Of a stretch of DNA of 23,037 nucleotides, positions 8,326-15,568 are shown piece after piece. Under the pieces are notes generated by a model, which saw nothing but the letters and a program-made list of their open reading frames with translations, did not search any database and was not told the DNA's origin. The position numbers were made by a program, and so were the translations under genes. Numbering within the stretch: position 1 is the stretch's first letter; each line of letters begins with the position of its first letter. Source of the DNA: M55B129 sp034189085 (GTDB taxonomy: Bacteria; Bacillota; Dethiobacteria; DTU022); contig JAXHVH010000039.1 in the NCBI GenBank assembly GCA_034189085.1, positions 1 to 23,037 of the forward strand, given 5' to 3'.

Positions 8326-9032
8326 CAAATACCGGCCGATGAAGTAGTTGGCAGGACATTTACTGCTGTGCATTGCATCTCTGGTACGGAAGAACCAAAC
8401 TGGCTGGAAAAATTCGTCCGGGTAGCCCGCACCGGGCAGAGCGAGGTTTTCGAGCTATATTTTCAATCTGTTGATCGCTGGTATAAGTTTTCTGTTGTTA
8501 GCGACAGGCCGGGTTATTTTGCTACCGTGTTCCGTGAATCTCAGCTCGCAAGCTGGATATAGAGGTCCTTGATACTTGATGCCCTGGGGGGTATCTCAAA
8601 AATGCTGCTTCAGGTTCCCCTTGATGAACCTACCCTGAAAATGCATATTACCATTTTCATCCTTCTGATGGTGCCCCCGCAAAATGGGGGCATGAAGGTC
8701 TTATTACGAGCGGATTGCCGAAGACATCAAGGCCCTTTCCGGGACGCGGTTCGTCATCTGCGCGAAAACTGGGGCGGGAGCGGTTACCCCCACGGGCCTC
8801 GGTGGTGAGAAAATATCCTTATACAGCCGCATCCTGGCCCTGGCCGATGCGCATACAGCACTATGATCTATCCCCGTTTTATGCCCGTTGTTGCAGCAGA
8901 GAAGACTCTCTTGAAGAACTGAAGCTCTGCAGTGGTGTGCAGTTTGACCCGCAGCTGCTGTCGTTTTTAAAAAAAACCCTTGCCCGCGTTGCAGCGCAGG
9001 AAGATGAACAGAAGGGTTTAACTCCCGGATAA
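8326..9032 (+). pseudogene. Decayed PAS / HD-GYP signalling protein
   Basis: No full reading frame remains, but three parts can be recognised across frames. First, 8326-8535 encodes a PAS-like domain (EEPNWLEKFVRVARTGQ, then DRWYKFSV and GYFATVFRE). A one-base loss near 8535 shifts the continuation ISARKLDIEVLDT into another frame. Second, about 8703-8755 encodes YYERIAEDIKALSGTRF, resembling the start of a sensor domain in such proteins. Third, about 8736-9032 encodes the second half of an HD-GYP domain: ENWGGSGYPHG, then after an extra C LGGEKISLYSRILALADA, then EELKLCSGVQFDPQLL. The HD metal-binding half is missing, so an internal deletion joined the pieces. HD-GYP domains degrade cyclic di-GMP; this copy cannot. 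It fills the 740-nt gap between the SDH protease and the histidine kinase. Confidence 0.82.
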
Positions 9033-9037
9033 ATTGT

Positions 9038-10381
9038 TCAGTTCTTCGGCAGTGGAAAAGAAATAGTCACTACAGCTCCACCCTGCGGGCGGTTACCCAG
9101 AGTAATGGATCCCCCGTGTTTTTCCACAATAGCCTGCGATATGGCCAGGCCCAGTCCACTGCCGCCGTTCCTGCCCCGGTAAAATGGTTCGAAAGCTTTT
9201 TCAGGTTCATCATTTTCAAAACCCGGGCCGTCATCGGCAATTTCAATGCGGCCTTTTTCGGTTTTGATCCATATTGAATGATTGGCATGACGCAGGGCAT
9301 TGCCGATTATATTAAGTAAAAGGCGGTGTATTTTTTCCGGGTCACCCTGCACTGTTTCTTCGCTGTCGTTTATTGCTTCTATGTCTATATTTTTTTCCCG
9401 GGCCAGGCTCTGCAGGGCATAAACCGCTTCCCGAACAGCGTCATAAAGGACCACCTCTTCGAAAGTATAGGTTTCTTTTACCCGTTCCATCTTGGATAGA
9501 TAGATAAATTGCTCCACCAGTGTTTTCATTCTCCTACTTTCCTTAATAATTACATCCAGAGCCTGGGTGCTTTCTTCCGGGGAGATTGTGCCGTCTTTCA
9601 TTGCTTCGGCGTAGCCCTGGATTGACATCAAAGGTGTTTTTAACTCATGCGATGCTTTCTGGAAAAAATCTTTCTGAGCCCGATCATATTCGGCCAGTTT
9701 CCCGGCCATTTCGTTGATGGTGTCGGCCAGTTCTTCAAGTTCATCCCCGGTTTTCAGGGTTACCCTGCCCCCAAAATCCCGTCGAGCCAGGGCGGAAGCT
9801 TTATCTTTCAATTTCTGCAAAGGATCGACAACCACCCGGGTAATAAGTGCTCCAGCCAGGATGGATACGACCGTGCCGGCAACAAGGGCCAGGGCTAAAA
9901 ATCCGAGCAGGCTGCGGTTGAGCTGGGTCAACAAGTCCAGACGGGAATAGAGGATCAGGGACCCTTCCTGATCACTAATCACCGCCGGGATGGAGACGGC
10001 TACCAGATCTTTTTCCACAAGGTGGTTTTCCCTGTCCAGTTCTGACGACAGGGCTCCGAAAGGTTCATTTTCAATGATACTACCCGGAGGATAGCTATCC
10101 TCATCACTGCTTTCCATAACGGTCCCATCTTTGAGAAGCAGCAGATAATCGGCATAGGCGATGCGATTGGCCAGGCCGAAATAGACCCCACGCATGTGCC
10201 CTCCCCCGTGCATGCCCGCACTACCCGGATTCATGGCGAGGTTTTCCGCAACCCTGGTCAGGCTGTCGATGGTATCATTGATCAGGTAACGGCGCACGGT
10301 CAGGCTAAATGTGAGTGTAAGGACAGCCAGGGAAATGAGCAGAACGGCAAGATAGCCGGCAAAAATGCGTTTAAACATCAA
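9038..10381 (-). CDS. Sensor histidine kinase with Met/His-rich extracytoplasmic patch
   Basis: 447 residues: membrane segment (about 7-29), extracytoplasmic domain (about 30-155), second membrane segment (about 158-182), HAMP (about 183-232), HisKA with the phospho-acceptor H245 in ASHELKTPL, and HATPase_c with the N box (N357, N361), DDGPGF (G1) and GSGLGL (G2). It is a class I kinase that autophosphorylates and passes phosphate to the OmpR-type regulator encoded just upstream; the two genes overlap by 11 nt. The sensor region contains GMHGGGHMRG (about 56-65), a cluster of Met and His that could bind a metal such as Cu, Ni or Zn. A Spy/CpxP-like secreted protein and a ZIP transporter nearby point the same way. 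The ligand is not shown by the sequence. Confidence 0.93.
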   Translation of the reverse strand: MMFKRIFAGYLAVLLISLAVLTLTFSLTVRRYLINDTIDSLTRVAENLAMNPGSAGMHGGGHMRGVYFGLANRIAYADYLLLLKDGTVMESSDEDSYPPGSIIENEPFGALSSELDRENHLVEKDLVAVSIPAVISDQEGSLILYSRLDLLTQLNRSLLGFLALALVAGTVVSILAGALITRVVVDPLQKLKDKASALARRDFGGRVTLKTGDELEELADTINEMAGKLAEYDRAQKDFFQKASHELKTPLMSIQGYAEAMKDGTISPEESTQALDVIIKESRRMKTLVEQFIYLSKMERVKETYTFEEVVLYDAVREAVYALQSLAREKNIDIEAINDSEETVQGDPEKIHRLLLNIIGNALRHANHSIWIKTEKGRIEIADDGPGFENDEPEKAFEPFYRGRNGGSGLGLAISQAIVEKHGGSITLGNRPQGGAVVTISFPLPKN

Positions 10382-11051
10382 GCTTGTACCCGTAACCCCA
10401 CACTGTGGCTAACTGCGGCAGGGCTCCTTTCTGGCGCATTTTTTTACGAATTCTTTTTACCGCGTCATCCACTGCCCGTTCTTCGCCTTCGAAATCGTAA
10501 CCCCAGATCTGGTCTAAAAGTTGTTTACGGCTGAAAGGGCGGTTTGGAGAAGATGCTAGAAGGTGGAGCAGTTCATATTCCTTTCCTGTGAAAGAAGTTT
10601 CTTCACCGCCTATGGTGATTTTTCGTTGTTCGGGGTAAACAGTCATATTTTTTAAGCTCAGGTTGCCTGGTTCTCCTTCAGGTGCGTGATAGCGTTTAAA
10701 AATATTGGCTATTCGGATAACCAGTTCCCTGGGGCTGAATGGTTTGGCCAGGTAGTCGTCTCCGCCCAGTTCCAGTCCAAGGACACGATCAAATTCTTCG
10801 CCCCGGGCGGAGACAAAAATTATGGGTAGATCGTAAGTTTCCCTGATTTTACGGCATACGGTAAGGCCGTCGGAGCCGGGAAGCATGATGTCGAGGACAA
10901 ACATATCCGGTGTTCCACCGGTCAGGGCCCGTTCAAGTTCTTCCGCGGAGGCAAAGAGGCGTACCTGGTAACCTTCTTTCTCCAGGTAGCGCCTGATCAG
11001 TTCCCGAATATTTGTTTCGTCGTCAACAACCCAGATTGTCTTTCCTGACAT
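10371..11051 (-). CDS. OmpR/PhoB-type response regulator
   Basis: 226 residues. The receiver domain (1-118) has the acid pair D10/D11, the phospho-acceptor D54 (FVLDIMLPG) and K103 (LAKPFSP). A winged-helix DNA-binding domain (about 130-226) contains EYELLHLLASSP and ends with the typical ATVWGYGYKLD. The start chosen is the ATG at 11051, nine codons inside the longest frame, because AAAGGAG lies 7 nt before it. The histidine kinase gene follows with an 11-nt overlap. A terminator separates this pair from the Spy-like gene upstream, so the pair probably has its own promoter. Likely targets are the nearby Spy-like and ZIP genes, by proximity only. Confidence 0.94.
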   Translation of the reverse strand: MSGKTIWVVDDETNIRELIRRYLEKEGYQVRLFASAEELERALTGGTPDMFVLDIMLPGSDGLTVCRKIRETYDLPIIFVSARGEEFDRVLGLELGGDDYLAKPFSPRELVIRIANIFKRYHAPEGEPGNLSLKNMTVYPEQRKITIGGEETSFTGKEYELLHLLASSPNRPFSRKQLLDQIWGYDFEGEERAVDDAVKRIRKKMRQKGALPQLATVWGYGYKLDV

Positions 11052-11069
11052 AGTGGTGCTCCTTTGCCA

Positions 11070-11087
11070 ACCCGGCATCGCCCGGGT
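11070..11087 (-). repeat. Inverted repeat in the leader of the response-regulator gene
   Basis: ACCCGG (11070-11075) and CCGGGT (11082-11087) are perfect 6-bp arms around a 6-nt centre. The repeat lies 19 nt upstream of the regulator's ATG and just before its AAAGGAG site on the minus strand. It could be a leader hairpin or an operator for autoregulation; neither is shown. Confidence 0.45.
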
Positions 11088-11115
11088 GTATATTCTGTTT
11101 CTATTGTAAACAAAA
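11087..11115 (-). promoter_or_regulatory. Weak candidate promoter for the response-regulator/kinase pair
   Basis: Read on the minus strand, TTTTGT (11115-11110), a 17-nt spacer and TATACA (11092-11087) form a weak sigma-A-like promoter. Its main support is position: it lies between the terminator of the Spy-like gene and the regulator start. Confidence 0.3.
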
Positions 11116-11156
11116 GGGGCTTGAATTGGAACAGGGAGGGTGGGATTTATGCCGAT

Positions 11157-11187
11157 AAAAAAGTCCGGGAATTGGTATCTCCCGGAC
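11157..11187 (-). terminator. Rho-independent terminator after the Spy-like gene
   Basis: On the minus strand an 8-bp stem, GTCCGGGA with TCCCGGAC (plus-strand positions 11180-11187 and 11163-11170), has a 9-nt loop and is followed by TTTTTT (11162-11157). It lies 24 nt past the stop codon of the Spy-like gene and separates that gene from the two-component pair. Confidence 0.87.
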
Positions 11188-11210
11188 CTGTGGGCGTTAT
11201 GAGCGCTTTT

Positions 11211-11600
11211 TTAACGATTGAAATAATCGCCGTACCCTCCACAACAGTAGCCTTTCCTTTGTTCGGAATTCTGGAAACGCTCGGAGAGTTCGGGAAAAGC
11301 TGCACCCATTGCAGTTCTTTTTTCTTCCATTAGCTTAAAGCGTTCTTCTTCTACTGCCTGGATTCCTTTGTCATCTCCGCTTTTACGGAAAGCAAGCATT
11401 TTTTCCCTCAGTTCATACATTTTGTTCTGAAACTGTTCCATAATCCTTTCAAGGCGGGGCTGTTCTTCTTCACTCAAGGAATCTCTGAGGCAGGTTCCTC
11501 CCGACCCGTAACTGCCAAAACCGCCGAAAGCAAAAACAGAAGACGATAGAGACAGAACAAGGGCTACAATAAGTGTCAGAATGAGTAATGTTTTTTTCAT
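11211..11600 (-). CDS. Secreted Spy/CpxP-like small helical protein
   Basis: 129 residues from the ATG at 11600, which has AGGAGG 9 nt upstream; an upstream in-frame TTG at 11609 abuts that site and is unlikely. A signal peptide (basic MKK, hydrophobic core about 4-20, cut after VFA at about 24) leads into a Gly/Phe-rich segment and then a long charged helical part (about 40-100, LSEEEQPRLERIMEQFQNKM). This has the general look of Spy/CpxP/ZraP proteins: secreted, helical, 100-160 residues, envelope chaperones or metal sensors, often encoded beside a two-component system. C31 and a C-terminal YCCGGYGDY (two Cys) are extra features that could bind metal or form disulfides. The family call rests on layout and composition, so it is moderate. 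It is monocistronic and divergent from the ZIP transporter. Confidence 0.7.
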   Translation of the reverse strand: MKKTLLILTLIVALVLSLSSSVFAFGGFGSYGSGGTCLRDSLSEEEQPRLERIMEQFQNKMYELREKMLAFRKSGDDKGIQAVEEERFKLMEEKRTAMGAAFPELSERFQNSEQRKGYCCGGYGDYFNR

Positions 11601-11675
11601 TATTTTCAACCTCCTATCGGTTTGCTGCTTTTCAATTCAATTATAACGGGCTGTTGAGGCAGGTTTGTGGCAAGA

Positions 11676-11695
11676 ATATTAAGTTATCTTAATAT
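11676..11695. promoter_or_regulatory. Perfect 20-bp palindromic operator candidate
   Basis: ATATTAAG-TTAT-CTTAATAT has 8-bp arms around a 4-nt centre. It lies between the divergent Spy-like gene (start 11600) and the ZIP gene (start 11768), ending 6 nt before the -35 box of the ZIP promoter. The position suits an activator site or a repressor operator. The neighbouring OmpR-type regulator usually binds direct repeats, so another dimeric metalloregulator (ArsR- or Fur-like) encoded elsewhere is as likely. Confidence 0.6.
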
Positions 11696-11701
11696 ATGTG
11701 A

Positions 11702-11730
11702 TTGCGAAAGCTATTTCATCCGGATATAAT
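11702..11730 (+). promoter_or_regulatory. Sigma-A-type promoter for the ZIP transporter
   Basis: TTGCGA (11702-11707), a 17-nt spacer and a consensus TATAAT (11725-11730), located 37 nt before the ATG. A 20-bp palindrome lies directly upstream of the -35 box. Confidence 0.78.
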
Positions 11731-11767
11731 ATGGCAGTGACTTATTTTACTTTGAAGGGGGCAAATA

Positions 11768-12508
11768 ATGAACGATATTCTGAGAATATCATTGATCGGG
11801 CTGGCCGCCGGGGTGATTGGTACAGGATCGGGGACAATCATCGCCTTGTTTGTCAAAAATCCCGGCAAGACTATGCTCAGTTTCATTCTTGGTTTTGCCG
11901 GTGGGATAATGCTGGCTATCGTTCTTAATGATCTGTTGCCCGGAGCAGTGGAATCAGGCAATTTTGTGACCGCTTTTGCCGGCCTGCTGGTGGGCACAGT
12001 ATTTATTCTACTGCTCGATTTGAAAATGCCTCATTTTCATTTTTTTGAAACAACCGAAGAACTGACCCGTTTTATTCGTACCGGGACTATCCTCGGCCTG
12101 GGCATTGCAATGCATAACCTGCCCGAAGGTATTGCCATTGGTGCCAGTTATGTTGCTTCGCCCGCTCTCGGTTTTACCCTTGCCCTGACCATTGCTCTCC
12201 ACAACATACCCGAGGGGATTGCCATGGCCTGCCCGCTTTGTGTGGGAGGTATGCGCACCCGCTGGGTTCTGCTTTATACGGCCATGGCCGGACTGCCCAT
12301 GGGATTGGGCGCTTTAATCGGTTCCAGCCTGGGGACTGTATCTCCGGTAGTGCTTTCCCTATCCCTGGGGTTTGCCGGAGGAGCGATGCTTTATATAATT
12401 TTTGGCGAGCTGATCCCGGGAGCCCAGGATTCCGGCAGTGGCCATGCCGGTACCTTCGGTGCTGTTTTTGGGACCATTGTTGGAATTTTGCTGCTTTCGA
12501 TAATATAA
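11768..12508 (+). CDS. ZIP-family divalent metal transporter
   Basis: 246 residues and about eight membrane segments. Two copies of the ZIP binding motif are plain: HNLPEG (116-121) and HNIPEG (145-150), in successive membrane segments where His and Glu coordinate Zn2+ or another divalent metal. A His-rich stretch, MPHFHFFETTEE (about 87-98), lies in the loop before them, as is typical of ZIP proteins. FGELIPGA (about 212-219) follows in a later segment. Members of this GufA/ZupT-like branch import Zn, Fe, Mn or other metals. AAGGGGG lies about 8 nt before the ATG, with a clear promoter and a palindrome upstream. The Spy-like gene and the two-component pair are divergent neighbours. Confidence 0.92.
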   Translation: MNDILRISLIGLAAGVIGTGSGTIIALFVKNPGKTMLSFILGFAGGIMLAIVLNDLLPGAVESGNFVTAFAGLLVGTVFILLLDLKMPHFHFFETTEELTRFIRTGTILGLGIAMHNLPEGIAIGASYVASPALGFTLALTIALHNIPEGIAMACPLCVGGMRTRWVLLYTAMAGLPMGLGALIGSSLGTVSPVVLSLSLGFAGGAMLYIIFGELIPGAQDSGSGHAGTFGAVFGTIVGILLLSII

Positions 12509-12608
12509 CTGGTAACATAAATATTAGGTAAAGTTTTCAACCTTCATCATCGAATCATCCTTCAGGTGACTGTTTTTCCCCTATTCTGCTATTTGAGAAG
12601 GAATACCA

Positions 12609-14002
12609 ATGAAGAAAAAAAATGGAGAAAGCCCGAACTGCCTGATCAAATAAAAATCCCCTTATTAACTTCAACATGCTTACAACCCGGTTGACTGGTA
12701 CCCCTTGGGGGAAAGAAGCCTTTACCAGGGCTGAGGTTGAGAATAAGCCGATCTTTTTAAGTATTGGTTATTCAACCTGCCACTGGTGTCATGTCATGGA
12801 GCGTGAATCTTTTGCAGATCAGGAGATAGCGACCCTCCTTAATAATTATTATATATCCATCAAGGTGGATCGCGAAGAGCGCCCCGATATTGACCAGGTT
12901 TATATGTCCGCCTGCCAGGTTTTAACCGGCCAGGGTGGTTGGCCGTTAACAATAGTGATGGGAGCCGATAAAAACCCCTTTTTTGCCGCCACCTATTTGC
13001 CTAAACATTTGCGTCCCGGATTGATAGGATTAATAGAGCTTTTACCGCAATTACATGAGCTGTGGATCAATGATCGCCTGCGCATTGCCAGAACAGCAAG
13101 GGAACTGGCTGCTTTCCTGCGCCAGCAGTCCCTGCAAGGAATAAAGACGTCAACAAGAGAGAAGGTGGTTATGCCTTCTGATCGATTGCTTGATAGGACA
13201 TATGAGCAGCTGGCAGAAATGTATGATCATCATTACGGAGGGTTTGGTCAGGCGCCGAAATTTCCGTCAACACACCGTCTCATTTTTTTGCTTCGTTACT
13301 GGAAAAGAACAGGGCGTAATGAAGCCCTGACCATGACAGTAAATACTCTTAAGGCAATATATAATGGCGGCATCTTTGATCAGATTGGTTTTGGTTTACA
13401 ACTCTATTTAGTAGACCGCCGGTGGCTGGTTCCTCATTTTGAAAAAATGCTTTATGATCAGGCACTGACGGCGCTGGCGGCCATGGAAGCATATCATACC
13501 CCAGGAGAGCCTGAGATGTCTGCTTTTGCCCGAAAGATCTGTCAGTACGTCTTAACCATCCTTGTTTCACCAGCCGATGCATTTTATTCGGTTGAAGATG
13601 CTGACAGCGAGGGGGAAGAAGGGACCTTTTATCTCTGGACAAGAGATGAACTGCTCAATCTGCTCGGAGAAAAAGAGGGAAAGATTGTTGCCGATTATTA
13701 TGGTGTTACCGAAAAAGGTAATTTCGATGCAGGGAAAAATATTTTACACCGTTGCCGAGATTTACGATGGGGCTCACCCCTCGGCAGTTTCTGTAACAGC
13801 CATGAACATGCTGTGCCTGGGATATCAACTTCCAGATGATGAATTGCTGAATAAGGGTGATCTGGTCTTAAAAAGACAGCGAGAAAAACTGGCTGATAAT
13901 CCTGTTGCTTACACTTTTATGCTCACGGCTCTTGAGTATGCCCTTCGAATGAAAGAGGGGAATCTTTCCTGTACTGTCGATGGTGACTGCGGGTGGGAAT
14001 AA
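12609..14002 (+). pseudogene. Decayed YyaL / DUF255 thioredoxin-domain protein
   Basis: The family (also known as spermatogenesis-associated protein 20) is normally about 650-700 residues. The 5' end reads NCLIK-stop-KSPY-stop-LQHAYNPVDWYP from the ATG at 12609: the family start NRLIxEKSPYLLQHAxNPVDWYPW with two TAA nonsense codons. A frame change at the CCTTGGGGG run near 12702-12710 then opens the frame that continues to 13839 and carries GYSTCHWCHVMERESF (the thioredoxin-like CxxC), GGFGQAPKFPS and PHFEKMLYDQ. After GKNILH (about 13750) the text jumps, in another frame, to EIYDGAHPSAVSVTAMNML, a motif that should lie some 250 residues further on. This marks an internal deletion with a frameshift. 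The C-terminal part is also missing after about 14000. An open 387-codon frame (12676-13839) remains but lacks an N-terminus and a ribosome site. The 100 nt before it (12509-12608) show nothing I can support. Confidence 0.88.
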
Positions 14003-14348
14003 CTTTCCTGATCCCGCCGCGGGGATCGACTACATCACCATGGTAGCGCGGGATGATATGAATGTGAAAATGGAATATGGTCTGCCCGGCGTCGGAACCG
14101 ACGTTGGAGCCGATGTTGAAACCGTCAGGTTTATATTTTTCCTGCAGACCCTGGCAGACAGTGAAGATCAGCCTGACCATGGCGGTGTGTTCTTCCGCCG
14201 TGGCGCTAAAATAATCTTCCACATGCCGCCTGGGAATCACCAGGCAGTGCCCCCTGCTAACCGGGCAGGCATCATGAAAGGCCAGGGCCAGGTCATTTTC
14301 AGCAATAATATTTAATTTCGCGGGATGACAAAATACACAGTCTTCCAT
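13923..14348 (-). CDS. HIT-family nucleotide hydrolase/transferase with odd C-terminal tail
   Basis: 141 residues from the ATG at 14348, chosen because AAGGAGG lies 7 nt before it; the longer frame up to 14387 has no such site. The N-terminal CVFC (C4, C7) is a common zinc site in this family. The histidine triad is HFHIHII (H93, H95, H97), preceded by GSDAGQTIFH. HIT proteins of this branch (Hint-like) hydrolyse purine nucleoside phosphoramidates or dinucleoside polyphosphates. The family's usual end is near RGGIRKVIP; here about 23 further residues, basic and Ser-rich, run antisense into the remains of the YyaL pseudogene (13923-14002). The original stop was probably lost in the deletion that damaged YyaL. 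The gene is otherwise intact. Confidence 0.9.
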   Translation of the reverse strand: MEDCVFCHPAKLNIIAENDLALAFHDACPVSRGHCLVIPRRHVEDYFSATAEEHTAMVRLIFTVCQGLQEKYKPDGFNIGSNVGSDAGQTIFHFHIHIIPRYHGDVVDPRGGIRKVIPTRSHHRQYRKDSPLSFEGHTQEP

Positions 14349-14515
14349 CGTGTTCCTCCTTAGTGCGGCAAGCATGTAGCCGGGCATTCCGGGCGTTCAA
14401 AATAGCCACCCTTTAACTATATCATAAATTGTAAACAGGGCTTTGGATGCCAGCAGGGTTGAAATGAGACAAGAAGTTTCAGTCCGACCATTTTAGGTAA
14501 TAATATATTATAATT

Positions 14516-14749
14516 ACTTTGTGTACGGTCGTCACTTTTTTTAGCGGGACCGTTGTTAATCCTTATATAATGCTCGGCGCTTCTGATTCGCGTCATTACT
14601 GTGCGATCATTGATAAGGTATTCCGTTTTTCACCTGTTGCTATGAGCCCGGAGGAACTACACAGCATTCATGGTATCGATGAGTGGATCCCCGTTAATAA
14701 AATGGGGATGATAGTCGATTTTTACCGGGAGCTGGCCAGTCGCAGCTAA
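14516..14749 (+). pseudogene. C-terminal stub of an M20-family metallopeptidase
   Basis: About 75 codons ending at the TAA at 14747-14749. The text PYIMLGASDSRHYCAI, then KVFRFSPVAMSPEELHSIHGIDEWIPV and a final FYRELA, matches the end of M20-family (carboxypeptidase PM20D1-like) enzymes, where the (T/S)DSRHY histidine is a metal ligand. The catalytic N-terminal 80% is absent, and no ribosome site or real start precedes the stub. With its flanks it fills the gap between the HIT gene and the CBS gene. A TATAAT at 14509-14514 just upstream has no -35 partner. Confidence 0.75.
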
Positions 14750-14829
14750 GGGATCACTTCAGGGCAGGATATTACCCCGTGATAGTGGAATATTATCAGG
14801 TGGCCTAAAAGGGGCGGGGAGGTTATTAA

Positions 14830-15564
14830 ATGATTGAACAAAGTAATTCGGAGCGTTTTCTAAACGCTTTTTCGGCAATTGAACATGAAATGGAACGGAT
14901 TCTAAACATCAAGGATCACCGCCGTTTTTTTGAACTTGTGGATAGAAGCGCCCGTGTTAATCCGGTAATCGAACGGTTCCGCTTTGATCTAAGAGAGTAC
15001 AGTGAACTGCGCAATGCGATCGTTCACGATCGGGTAGGAGGCGAAATTATTGCCGAACCAAATGATGAAGTCGTGCACTCTATTGAACATATTGCCACCC
15101 TTCTTCTCGAACCGCCCAAAGTAGCGCCCCTTTTTTTGAAGGATGTCCTTTCACTGAAAGCTTCCGATCCAGTTTCGAAAGCGGTTTGCGCTTTCAGCAA
15201 ACATTCGTTCACCCAGGCACCGGTTATCGAAAATGGAAAGCTGGTTGGCCTGCTTACGTCGAAGATGATTGTCATGTGGATGGGGATAAGCCTGGCAGAC
15301 GATTCTTTTGATATTGATAAAACTTCAGTAATGGATGTCATCGAGGTAGTGGGTTATGAAAAAGAATATGAAATTGTGCCGGTGACTAAACCGCTGTTTG
15401 ATATTCCCGATCTCTTTTATCTCTGGCAGAAGAAAGAACGCAAGCTGGAAGCGGTTCTTATTACTCAGAATGGCGAAAAGGATGAACCGTTAATGGGAAT
15501 TATAACCAACCGCGATCTGCCTCAGATTCACCTTGAACTGGGCCAGAACAGTAAGGAGCAGTAA
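14830..15564 (+). CDS. HEPN-like N-terminal domain fused to a CBS pair
   Basis: 244 residues. The N-terminal part (about 1-95) is all-helical by composition and contains ELRNAIVHDR, with R61 and H66 in the R-x4-H spacing typical of HEPN domains. The C-terminal part (about 100-240) is a CBS pair: FLKDVLSLKASDPVSKAVCAF ... APVIENGKLVGLLTS is a clear first CBS, and the more divergent second CBS ends in LMGIITNRDLP. CBS pairs bind adenosine nucleotides and act as energy or second-messenger sensors. A HEPN ribonuclease or scaffold tuned by nucleotides is an attractive reading but unproved; many RNxxxH helical domains are not nucleases. GGGGAGG lies 7-8 nt before the ATG. A CAP-domain gene follows after 4 nt, so the two are likely co-transcribed. 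Confidence 0.8.
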   Translation: MIEQSNSERFLNAFSAIEHEMERILNIKDHRRFFELVDRSARVNPVIERFRFDLREYSELRNAIVHDRVGGEIIAEPNDEVVHSIEHIATLLLEPPKVAPLFLKDVLSLKASDPVSKAVCAFSKHSFTQAPVIENGKLVGLLTSKMIVMWMGISLADDSFDIDKTSVMDVIEVVGYEKEYEIVPVTKPLFDIPDLFYLWQKKERKLEAVLITQNGEKDEPLMGIITNRDLPQIHLELGQNSKEQ

Positions 15565-15568
15565 GCTT

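Noticed and set aside
8715..9032. Stand-alone 105-codon gene after the SDH protease
   Set aside because: Its first half is out-of-frame HD-GYP sequence and only its end reads as HD-GYP; it is part of the pseudogene.
12509..12608. Regulatory or RNA element between the ZIP gene and the YyaL remnant
   Set aside because: No promoter, stable hairpin or reading frame that I can support.
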